From contig DASH01000040.1 in the NCBI GenBank assembly GCA_002503705.1, positions 1 through 7,721 of the forward strand: a stretch of DNA of 7,721 bases, given 5' to 3'. Made by a program: the position numbers and the translations under genes. This stretch comes from Candidatus Woesearchaeota archaeon UBA153. Lineage in GTDB: Archaea > Nanobdellota > Nanobdellia > Woesearchaeales > UBA525. Below, one piece after another: positions 1-4,555 of the stretch. How positions within the stretch are numbered: position 1 is the first letter of the stretch; the number at the start of each line of letters is the position of its first letter. Under the pieces are notes generated by a model that made no database searches, was not told the DNA's origin, and saw only the letters and a program-made list of their open reading frames with translations.

Positions 1-99
1 GCGCAATCTGCTTGGCGCAAGCCGGTAGGACGCGAGTATCGAGAGGCCGCCAAGGCAGGGTCGCACGACTTTTTCAACGCGGCCTGTCAAAGCGTCATC
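1..99. other. Unresolved left edge upstream of marC
   Basis: No gene can be assigned here. On the + strand, frame 1 is open from the window edge to a TGA at 121-123 and could be the last 40 codons of a gene, but it would read straight through the marC TATA box and promoter element. Frame 2 ends at a TAG at 26-28 and could equally be a gene tail. The base composition does not decide between them. A copy of the 12-mer TTCAACGCGGCC lies at 73-84, with a short inverted partner GGCCGC at 45-50. Confidence 0.3.
73..84 (+). promoter_or_regulatory. Shared upstream element, copy 1 (marC promoter)
   Basis: TTCAACGCGGCC lies 15 nt upstream of the marC TATA box. The identical 12-mer lies about 15 nt upstream of the ion-channel gene TATA box (2032-2043), and a one-mismatch copy, TTCAGCGCGGCC, lies on the minus strand upstream of the secreted-protein operon (1990-1979). 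The position matches an upstream activator or repressor site rather than a BRE. The function is inferred from position and recurrence only. Confidence 0.45.
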
Positions 100-106
100 T
101 TTATAA
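100..106 (+). promoter_or_regulatory. TATA box of marC (leaderless)
   Basis: TTTATAA is centred about 27 nt upstream of the GTG at 130. Archaeal transcription normally begins about 25 nt downstream of the TATA box, so the transcript should start at or next to the start codon. No ribosome binding site precedes the GTG, which fits a leaderless mRNA. Confidence 0.65.
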
Positions 107-129
107 GTCGTCGTTGGCGTTGAGAAGTC

Positions 130-765
130 GTGGTGCCGCTCGACTTCCTCCTGTTCGCGACGGTCTTCTTCAACCTCTTCATCATCATCGACCCCATCGC
201 GGCCATCCCGCTGTTCTTGACGATCACGAAAGAGAACAAGCCCGTCGAGCGCCACGCGATGGTCTTCCGCGCGTGCGTCATCGCCTTCCTCGTCCTCGCG
301 TTCTTCGCCATCATCGGCGGCAAGCTCTTGGACTACTTCGAAATCAAGATTCAGGCGGTCCAGATCGCGGGCGGCATCCTCCTCTTCATCATCGGCTTAG
401 AGATGCTCTTCGGCCGCGTCTCGCGCACCGAGACGAGCGAGCACGAAGAGAAGGTCGCGATGGAGAAAGACGACGTGAGCATCACGCCGCTCGCCATCCC
501 CCTTCTCGCCGGCCCGGGCGCCATCACCGCGGTCATGCTCTTCACGCACCAGTACGGCGGCGCTTCCGGAGCGACCATCGTCGTCACCGCGCTCTTCGTC
601 GTCCTCCTCCTCAGCTGGGTCATGCTCCGCTACTCGGAGTGGTTCCAGCACGTCATCGGCCCGATCGGCATGAAGGTCATCGGCCGCGTCATGGGCCTCA
701 TCCTCACGTTCGTGGCAGCGCAACACGCCCTGAACGGGCTGCAGAACGCGGGATTGTTGCCGTAG
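130..765 (+). CDS. marC: MarC/UPF0056-family integral membrane protein
   Basis: This 211-residue protein has the length and layout of the MarC (UPF0056) family. It has six hydrophobic segments at roughly 6-29, 43-63, 73-94, 118-137, 147-166 and 183-206. A conserved Asp-Pro (D21-P22) sits in the first segment, and the family's PLAIPLLAGPGAI stretch at 120-132 opens the fourth. A charged loop rich in Glu and Lys lies at about 96-117. Some archaeal members transport small amino acids (SnatA), while the bacterial namesake was once linked to multiple antibiotic resistance, a link later disputed; the substrate here is unknown. The GTG at 130 was chosen because the TATA box predicts transcription starting there; the adjacent GTG at 133 is an equal alternative. 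The gene converges on the CDGSH gene with a 47-nt gap. Confidence 0.88.
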   Translation: MVPLDFLLFATVFFNLFIIIDPIAAIPLFLTITKENKPVERHAMVFRACVIAFLVLAFFAIIGGKLLDYFEIKIQAVQIAGGILLFIIGLEMLFGRVSRTETSEHEEKVAMEKDDVSITPLAIPLLAGPGAITAVMLFTHQYGGASGATIVVTALFVVLLLSWVMLRYSEWFQHVIGPIGMKVIGRVMGLILTFVAAQHALNGLQNAGLLP

Positions 766-812
766 CGCTCCTTCTCGAAAAGGTTTCTTCAAAATTTTTT
801 CGACGTTTGAGT
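766..812. terminator. Convergent T/A-tract terminator region
   Basis: The 47 nt between the stop codons of marC (+) and the CDGSH gene (-) hold AAAATTTTTT at about 792-801. This gives a T-tract on the + strand and a shorter A/T tract on the minus strand. Archaeal intrinsic termination relies mainly on such U-tracts, so this stretch could end both transcripts. No convincing GC hairpin is present. Confidence 0.45.
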
Positions 813-1016
813 TCACTTCTTGACGACCGCGACCCTCTCTCGCTTCCCGTCCTCGTACGCGAACAACTCGTCCTCGGGCTCGTCCGCGACGCGCTGATGG
901 CTTCCATCGCAGTACGGCTGGTTCTGGGAAAGGCCGCACCGGCAGATCCACGCGCTCTTCCCTTCCGGTTTCACTTCAAGAGGATTTTTTTCCGTCTTGA
1001 CGACGACTCTCGCCAT
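813..1016 (-). CDS. CDGSH iron-sulfur domain protein
   Basis: This 67-residue protein contains one exact CDGSH signature, C-x-C-x2-S-x3-P-x-C-D-G-S-H: Cys25, Cys27, Cys36 and His40, with Ser30 and Pro34 in the expected places. These four residues bind a 2Fe-2S cluster in the mitoNEET/CISD fold. There is no membrane segment or signal peptide, so it should be cytoplasmic, probably in redox or Fe-S handling. The ATG overlaps the TGA of the upstream secreted-protein gene by one base (TGATG), so its translation is likely coupled and both genes share one promoter. The C-terminal half is acidic, then basic. The domain call is near certain; the specific role is unknown. Confidence 0.92.
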   Translation of the reverse strand: MARVVVKTEKNPLEVKPEGKSAWICRCGLSQNQPYCDGSHQRVADEPEDELFAYEDGKRERVAVVKK

Positions 1017-1933
1017 CACTCCACCACCTCGGCGGCCGAGCCGAACAACCCTCTGAACCACGACCACGTCCTGCTGAAGAAACCCGGGCGTTTCGCGACG
1101 CACGCGCTGTCGCACAAGCCGGGGCGCGCGCAAAAAAACCCTTCCTCGCACCCTTTGTCTCGCGTGCACGCGACGTCGCACGACGCCAAGACGCACGCGC
1201 CCTTCGCGCACTCCCGGCCGTCCGGGCACGCGATCCCGCACGCCCCGCAGTTTTCATCGTCGTTCGCGAGGTTGACGCAGACGCCGTCGCACTGGACCGT
1301 CAAGGCGCCGGCGCACGGGCTCGCGTTCGTCGGCGCGACCGCGCGGTTCCGCAAGTCTGTCGGCAAGACGACGGTCGTGTTCGACGCGTTCGTCGCGGAA
1401 CCTGCTTGGTTCGCCGTCCTGCTCGCCGTCCCGTTCCCCGTCTGATTGCCCGTCGCGTTCTCCGTGGCGTTGTTCGCCAGCCAGGCCTCGTCGAATCGCG
1501 CCGCTCGCGCGTGTTCGCTCTCAAAGCGAGCGCGGTCGAGATCGTCACTCGTCCCCTTCCACACGGTGAACTTGATCTCTTTGAAGTAGAGCTCCGCCCG
1601 GCGTGCGAGGTCGGTCGCGCGGTACTCCGCCTTCGTGCCGACGTAAATCTTCACGTCGTTCCCGTCGAGGAAGACGAGGAGTTTCTTCTCGGCGTCTTCC
1701 GGCGCGAGCGTCCGGTACAAGAGCGTGTCCGTCGTCCCCGTATACTTGACGCCGGTCGCGGCTTGCGTCGTGTACGTGAAGCTGATCGTGTTCGTCACAT
1801 CCGATTGCGGCGCTCCCTGCTTGAGGACGACGAGGTACGACGCGTTCGACAAGTCCGTCGCGGCGAAAGCGCTCGGCGCGAGCATGCACGCGCACAAGAG
1901 GATGCCGAGCCAGAAGGGGAGTTTCGCGGCCAT
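1016..1933 (-). CDS. Secreted cysteine-rich protein with Stig1-like motif and sequon-rich linker
   Basis: This is a 305-residue exported protein. Residues 1-24 form a signal peptide with likely cleavage after AFA. Residues 25-145 form a mixed alpha/beta domain I do not recognise. Residues 153-205 are a low-complexity Asn/Thr/Ala linker with seven N-x-S/T sequons (N155, N159, N163, N167, N182, N185, N203); an eighth is at N30. Residues 207-278 hold 14 cysteines. The first block has the spacing CxGxC...NCGxCGxxC...C...GxC (215-247), as in Stig1-like and myxobacterial surface proteins, and a second block spans 252-278. The tail (285-298) is an aromatic/basic amphipathic stretch that may touch the membrane. 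The even cysteine count suggests disulfides outside the cell and the sequons suggest N-glycosylation. The start is the ATG about 24 nt from a TATA-like TTAAA (leaderless). It overlaps the CDGSH gene by one base. Confidence 0.75.
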   Translation of the reverse strand: MAAKLPFWLGILLCACMLAPSAFAATDLSNASYLVVLKQGAPQSDVTNTISFTYTTQAATGVKYTGTTDTLLYRTLAPEDAEKKLLVFLDGNDVKIYVGTKAEYRATDLARRAELYFKEIKFTVWKGTSDDLDRARFESEHARAARFDEAWLANNATENATGNQTGNGTASRTANQAGSATNASNTTVVLPTDLRNRAVAPTNASPCAGALTVQCDGVCVNLANDDENCGACGIACPDGRECAKGACVLASCDVACTRDKGCEEGFFCARPGLCDSACVAKRPGFFSRTWSWFRGLFGSAAEVVE

Positions 1934-1954
1934 GCGCGTTTCAGAGAATGACGG

Positions 1955-1961
1955 GTTTAAG
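1955..1961 (-). promoter_or_regulatory. TATA-like box of secreted-protein/CDGSH operon
   Basis: Read on the minus strand, CTTAAAC sits about 24 nt before the ATG at 1933. That predicts a leaderless transcript, as for the two other promoters in this part of the window. The match to the archaeal TATA consensus is moderate. Confidence 0.45.
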
Positions 1962-1978
1962 AAGGTTCTGTTCGCGAC

Positions 1979-1990
1979 GGCCGCGCTGAA
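1979..1990 (-). promoter_or_regulatory. Shared upstream element, copy 3 (minus strand)
   Basis: Read on the minus strand the sequence is TTCAGCGCGGCC, one mismatch from the copies at 73-84 and 2032-2043. It lies about 18 nt upstream of the TATA-like box of the secreted-protein operon, the same relative position as the other two copies. Confidence 0.4.
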
Positions 1991-2031
1991 CGTGAAGGTC
2001 GCCAGCGTCAGGCGAGCGTCGCAGCGAGACG

Positions 2032-2043
2032 TTCAACGCGGCC
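2032..2043 (+). promoter_or_regulatory. Shared upstream element, copy 2 (ion-channel gene promoter)
   Basis: TTCAACGCGGCC here is identical to 73-84 and ends about 15 nt upstream of the TATA box of the channel gene. Its inverted near-copy at 1979-1990 faces the divergent operon, so a single regulator bound here could control both directions. Confidence 0.45.
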
Positions 2044-2058
2044 CGCGGAAGCAATACG

Positions 2059-2066
2059 CATAAAAA
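2059..2066 (+). promoter_or_regulatory. TATA box of ion-channel gene (leaderless)
   Basis: CATAAAAA is centred about 28 nt upstream of the ATG at 2090. No ribosome binding site precedes the ATG, which fits a leaderless transcript. Confidence 0.6.
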
Positions 2067-2089
2067 CCCCTTCGCGTCACCCTCCGCGC

Positions 2090-3004
2090 ATGAGGCCTCC
2101 GTTCCCGCTCTTCGTCGCGTTCCTCCTCCTCTCTCTGCTCCTGCCGCTCTCCGCCCCGCTCGTCTCGGCGGAACCCGTGAACGTCACCGTCGGCCTGTAC
2201 TTGTTGAACCTGGGAAAGTTCGACGTCTCGACCGGAGCGTTCACCGCGGACTTCTACCTCAGCTTTAAGTGCGATGAGGCGTGCAATCCCGAGTTCGAGT
2301 TCGTCAACGGACGCGCGGCGAGCATGGAACGGATCATCGACGAGCCCGCGGAGAAGTTCTACCGCATCCAGGCGAACCTGAACAGCCCTGTCGACCTGAA
2401 ACGGTTCCCGTTCGACGAGCAACGCCTCCAGATACTCCTCGAGGAGAAGCGCGCCACCATCGAGACGCTCCGCTTCCAACCGGACGGTGCCGGGACAGGC
2501 ATCGACGATTCCATCGCCTTCGTCGGCTGGGAGCTCGGCGACTGGACCGCGGAAGAGTCGTTGCACGAGTACGCGATCTACGACGAGACGTATTCGCAAT
2601 ACCGGTTCACGCTGCCCATCAAGCGGCTCCTCGTCAGCTCCGTCTTCAAGACGTTCCTCCCCATCATCTTTATCATCCTCGTCATGCTTTCGAGCTTCGT
2701 CCTCGACCCGGACAAGGTGACGACGAGGCTCGCCATGGTCGGCTCTTCCCTCGTCGCTTCCGTGATGTTCCACCTCTCTCTCGCGAACCAGATCCCGCCG
2801 ATCGGCTATCTCACCTTCGCGGACAAGTTCATGGTGCTCACGTACTTCGTCGTCCTCCTGAGCTTCGTCTTCAACGTCCTCCTCCTCGAGCTGCACGAGC
2901 GGAAGCGGGAGAAGCTCGTCCAGAAACTCCACCGGAGCACGGAGTTCACCATGTTCCTCCTCGTGCCTTTGCTCTACGTCTTTCTTTTCCTCTTCTTCCG
3001 GTGA
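2090..3004 (+). CDS. Pentameric ligand-gated ion channel homologue
   Basis: This 304-residue membrane protein has the architecture of prokaryotic Cys-loop-type channels (the GLIC/ELIC family). It has a signal peptide (1-27), a beta-rich extracellular domain (about 28-180), and four membrane helices at about 183-204, 211-231, 243-266 and 284-303. The key marker is FPFDEQ at 106-111, the conserved Pro-loop motif (FPxDxQ). M1 begins KTFLPIIF, and the M2-M3 stretch contains IPPIGYLTFADKFM, typical of the family. The M3-M4 loop is short and basic, as in prokaryotic members. The Cys pair of eukaryotic receptors is absent at the Pro-loop, but C61 and C65 occur in an early strand, where family members usually have an aromatic/Asp motif. 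It should form a homopentameric channel in the cell membrane; ligand and ion selectivity cannot be read from the sequence. The start is fixed by the signal peptide and TATA spacing. Confidence 0.85.
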   Translation: MRPPFPLFVAFLLLSLLLPLSAPLVSAEPVNVTVGLYLLNLGKFDVSTGAFTADFYLSFKCDEACNPEFEFVNGRAASMERIIDEPAEKFYRIQANLNSPVDLKRFPFDEQRLQILLEEKRATIETLRFQPDGAGTGIDDSIAFVGWELGDWTAEESLHEYAIYDETYSQYRFTLPIKRLLVSSVFKTFLPIIFIILVMLSSFVLDPDKVTTRLAMVGSSLVASVMFHLSLANQIPPIGYLTFADKFMVLTYFVVLLSFVFNVLLLELHERKREKLVQKLHRSTEFTMFLLVPLLYVFLFLFFR

Positions 3005-3072
3005 ACCCCGCCATAGTCCTGCAGAACGGCGTCATACCTCTCTGTCAGAAGAAAAAGAAAGAGAGTTATCAT

Positions 3073-3093
3073 GACCTCCTCAAGAACGAGGTC
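3073..3093. terminator. Bidirectional hairpin terminator between the channel gene and pcn
   Basis: GACCTC (3073-3078) and GAGGTC (3088-3093) form a perfect 6-bp stem around a 9-nt loop, two bases beyond the pcn stop codon. On the minus strand it is followed by a long pyrimidine/T-rich tract (complement of 3047-3065) that should end pcn transcription. On the + strand a short TTT follows and may help to end the channel-gene transcript. Confidence 0.55.
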
Positions 3094-3094
3094 T

Positions 3095-3832
3095 TTAATC
3101 GTTGTCGACTCTCGGCGCGAGGATGAACATCAACTGCAGTTTGTCCTTGACGGTGTAGTCGAGCTGCAAGGGGTAGTCCTTGCTGAAGCGGACGACGACG
3201 TGCTCGGCGAGTTTCGAGCCTTGAATCATTTTCTTCAAGTACTCGATGCTGTACTTGCTCCGCGTCTCCTCTTTCGCCTCGATTGTCGTCTTCTCGTCCG
3301 CCAAGAGCTCGACGTCCGCCTGGCTCAGGTCGCTCTTGCTCGTGATCTTGAACGCTTTCGGTTCAGCGATGAACGCGACGCTCTCGCCGATGATGTCGAC
3401 GTCTTCGATCGCGTCGTTGATCGCGGCAGCGTCGGTCTTCACCGTCGCCTTGAACTCGAGCTTCGGCACTTTCTGCTCGCGGTCCTCGACGTCGATGAGC
3501 GGGAGCAGGAATTCCCGCTTGGACGCGCCTTTCAGCGTGACTTTCAGCTTCGCTTCGGGATTCTCGAGCGTGATCGTGTCCGCGGGCTTGACGCGGCGCA
3601 GGACTTGCTTGAGGTCGTTCAGGTTGATCGCGATGATGCGTTCCGCTTTCACGTCGTACTCGACGAAGCCGCTGCTCAAGAGCTTGAAGACGACCATGGC
3701 GACGTTCGCCGGGTCCATCGCGACCAGTTCGAGGCCGTTCTTCGTCACTTTGAACCGGACTTCCGTGACCAGGTCGGCGATGATGCTGACGCTCTCTTTC
3801 AAGAGCTTCGTGTCCGCGAGCGTGAGTTTCAT
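3095..3832 (-). CDS. pcn: DNA polymerase sliding clamp (PCNA)
   Basis: This 245-residue protein matches archaeal PCNA over its full length. The trimeric clamp encircles DNA and tethers the replicative polymerase, ligase, Fen1 and repair enzymes. Visible markers are the N-terminal stretch ending in the conserved GLELVAMDPANVAMV (33-47), the interdomain connector with LIDVEDREQKVPKLEF at about 111-126 (part of the PIP-box docking groove), the second repeat with FKITSKSDLSQADVEL, and the C-terminal LAPR that contributes to the groove. Length is normal and no key segment is missing, so this is probably a functional homotrimer. The ATG at 3832 gives the standard N-terminus. A GGGGGT stretch lies about 9 nt upstream, and the TATA box predicts a leader of about 28 nt, unlike the leaderless genes nearby. 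Confidence 0.97.
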   Translation of the reverse strand: MKLTLADTKLLKESVSIIADLVTEVRFKVTKNGLELVAMDPANVAMVVFKLLSSGFVEYDVKAERIIAINLNDLKQVLRRVKPADTITLENPEAKLKVTLKGASKREFLLPLIDVEDREQKVPKLEFKATVKTDAAAINDAIEDVDIIGESVAFIAEPKAFKITSKSDLSQADVELLADEKTTIEAKEETRSKYSIEYLKKMIQGSKLAEHVVVRFSKDYPLQLDYTVKDKLQLMFILAPRVDND

Positions 3833-3880
3833 GATGAGTGGACCCCCTGTACCCTAACGGTTTCTCGAGAGCGGCACGAG

Positions 3881-3890
3881 GTTTATAAAA
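3881..3890. promoter_or_regulatory. Symmetric TATA box: pcn (-) and candidate RNA (+)
   Basis: GTTTATAAAA contains the palindrome TTTATAAA, so it reads as a TATA box on both strands. On the minus strand it places the pcn transcription start near 3860. On the + strand it predicts initiation near 3912, about 16 nt before the closing helix of the structured RNA at 3928-4060. The pcn assignment is secure; + strand activity is inferred. Confidence 0.6.
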
Positions 3891-3927
3891 CTTTTGCGGT
3901 CGAGGCAGTTTTTCCATTTCTCGACGA

Positions 3928-4060
3928 CGCTGCCACTGTCCATGGGGTGAGCGTGCATCCGATGAACGAGCAGAGTGCCGAGGGGGCCAGACGACGGTGT
4001 TCAGAACGCGGCGTTCTGTCCACTGATGGCCGAGAAGGCGCGAACAGGACGGTGGCAGCG
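3928..4060 (+). ncRNA. Candidate structured RNA, three-way junction, family unknown
   Basis: This 133-nt stretch has no plausible protein but folds well. P1 is a 14-bp helix, 3928-3941 with 4047-4060, containing one G-U pair. P2 is a hairpin at 3948-3972: UG/CA, a tandem A.G/G.A mismatch, CGU/ACG, a G.A mismatch, and CAU/AUG around a CCG triloop. P3 is a long arm at 3975-4041: helices 3975-3979/4037-4041, 3985-3989/4027-4031, 3995-3999/4021-4025 and 4002-4008/4012-4018, with purine-rich internal loops (GAGGG facing GAGAA). All three non-Watson-Crick pairs within the P1 and P3 helices are G-U on the + strand and would be A-C on the other, which points to + transcription. A TATA box lies upstream and a short T-run at 4094-4097. 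It lacks recognisable 5S, SRP RNA or RNase P RNA motifs. The sequence supports structure; transcription and function are unproven. Confidence 0.45.
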
Positions 4061-4093
4061 GCCGTGACGGTGACGTCGCAGAAACCCGAACAC

Positions 4094-4100
4094 TTTTAAA
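4094..4100 (+). promoter_or_regulatory. TATA box of tRNA-Leu
   Basis: TTTTAAA lies about 31 nt (centre) upstream of the mature tRNA 5' end, giving a short 5' leader for RNase P to remove. The motif is nearly symmetric, so it could also be read toward 4060 on the minus strand. Confidence 0.55.
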
Positions 4101-4127
4101 CCATCCATTTCTCCTCGGCTTCGCTTC

Positions 4128-4211
4128 GCGGGGGTAGCGAAGTGGTCAAACGCGGCAGACTCAAGATCTGTTCCCTTAGTGGGTTCAGGGGTTCGAATCC
4201 CTTCCCCCGCA
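4128..4211 (+). tRNA. tRNA-Leu(CAA): tRNA-Leu (anticodon CAA)
   Basis: The acceptor stem GCGGGGG (4128-4134) pairs fully with CCCCCGC (4204-4210), followed by discriminator A4211. The anticodon loop is CTCAAGA (4160-4166), giving anticodon CAA at 4162-4164, which reads UUG. A long variable arm with a CCC/GGG stem marks it as class II, as expected for leucine. The T arm has the TTCGAAT loop with a 5-bp stem containing one G-U. There is no intron, and CCA is not encoded (TCC follows). The T-run at 4214-4218 should terminate it. Confidence 0.97.
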
Positions 4212-4219
4212 TCCTTTTT
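4212..4219 (+). terminator. tRNA-Leu T-run terminator
   Basis: A run of five T residues (4214-4218) begins three nucleotides after the discriminator base of the tRNA, a common arrangement for archaeal tRNA terminators. Confidence 0.5.
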
Positions 4220-4400
4220 CTCCTAACGATACGTTTCGCGTCCGTTCGTGATTTTGGAGTTCGGATTCGTACTGGTTCTCCCTTCGTTTTTCCTCCCTGA
4301 AACTACTACCGCCCAGTTTTTAAATAATTCTCAGACCCGTTTATAATCTCCATAACCATTTTCCGTAATATCGAAAATAATTCTTTTCCCGTTAACGGAC
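4220..4400. other. AT-rich intergenic spacer, no gene seen
   Basis: This stretch is markedly richer in A and T than the rest of the window, especially 4310-4395. It has no open frame with a usable start on either strand. It holds several TATA-like strings (about 4315-4324 and 4340-4347) but nothing downstream that they would obviously drive. It probably serves as upstream promoter DNA for the RNase J gene. Confidence 0.5.
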
Positions 4401-4404
4401 CGGA

Positions 4405-4419
4405 AGGCTTATAAAGCCT
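4405..4419 (+). promoter_or_regulatory. Strong promoter of RNase J gene, inside an inverted repeat
   Basis: TTATAAA at 4409-4415 sits inside a 6-bp inverted repeat, AGGCTT-ATA-AAGCCT, and is preceded by a purine-rich ACCGGA segment that may act as BRE. Transcription should start near 4437-4440, leaving a leader of about 117 nt before the preferred ATG at 4556. Confidence 0.6.
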
Positions 4420-4437
4420 GCTCGCGTCCTTTCCGCT

Positions 4438-4555
4438 ACCAACGGCCAAGCGCCGTCAGAGAGAAACCAAGGGGTTAAGCCCGGTGGCCGGGCCTTTTCG
4501 AACCAAGAAACACTTTGGCCAGAATGGCGCCTCCTTTTCTCTCGGAGTAGACAAA
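4438..4555 (+). promoter_or_regulatory. Structured 5' leader of RNase J mRNA
   Basis: The predicted leader has several helices. A 6-bp hairpin GCCCGG-TGG-CCGGGC (4479-4493) is followed by CTTTT, so it looks like an intrinsic terminator. It is enclosed by GGTT/AACC (4473-4476/4501-4504). An outer helix pairs GGCCAAG (4444-4450) with TTTGGCC (4514-4520). A competing hairpin ACGGC/GCCGT (4442-4446/4452-4456) shares bases with the outer helix, so the two cannot form together. The ribosome binding site GGAG (4544-4547) lies 8 nt before the ATG. A role in autoregulation or attenuation is inferred. Confidence 0.4.

Larger units (their letters stand above)
1979..2043. repeat. 15-bp inverted repeat in the divergent promoter region
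   Basis: Arms at 1979-1993 and 2029-2043 are complementary over 15 positions with one mismatch (C1986/A2036). The arms are the two oppositely oriented copies of the shared promoter element plus three outer bases (ACG). The 35-nt spacer contains a nested 5-bp inverted repeat, TCGCC (1999-2003) and GGCGA (2011-2015). The simplest reading is two facing sites for one regulator between divergent genes; a minus-strand RNA hairpin, where the mismatch becomes G-U, is also possible. Confidence 0.5.

Noticed and set aside
12..1445. A 477-codon open frame across marC and the opposite-strand operon
   Set aside because: It runs out of frame through marC and antisense to two well-supported genes, and its Arg/Pro/His-rich product is typical of a shadow frame in GC-rich DNA.
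3960..4035. Box C/D guide RNA or hammerhead core suggested by CGATGAA and CTGATGG
   Set aside because: Proper C and D box pairs at terminal positions are absent, and the hammerhead GAAA partner and stem arrangement do not fit.
3928..4060. Candidate 5S rRNA, because of the three-way junction and a CATCC...GAAC string
   Set aside because: The arm holding that string is only about 25 nt, too short for 5S helices II-III, and the conserved GGAAG-TAAGC region is missing.
3071..4099. A 342-codon + strand frame antisense to pcn
   Set aside because: It is the complement of the pcn coding frame and shows no domain; it continues into the RNA-like region without coding character.
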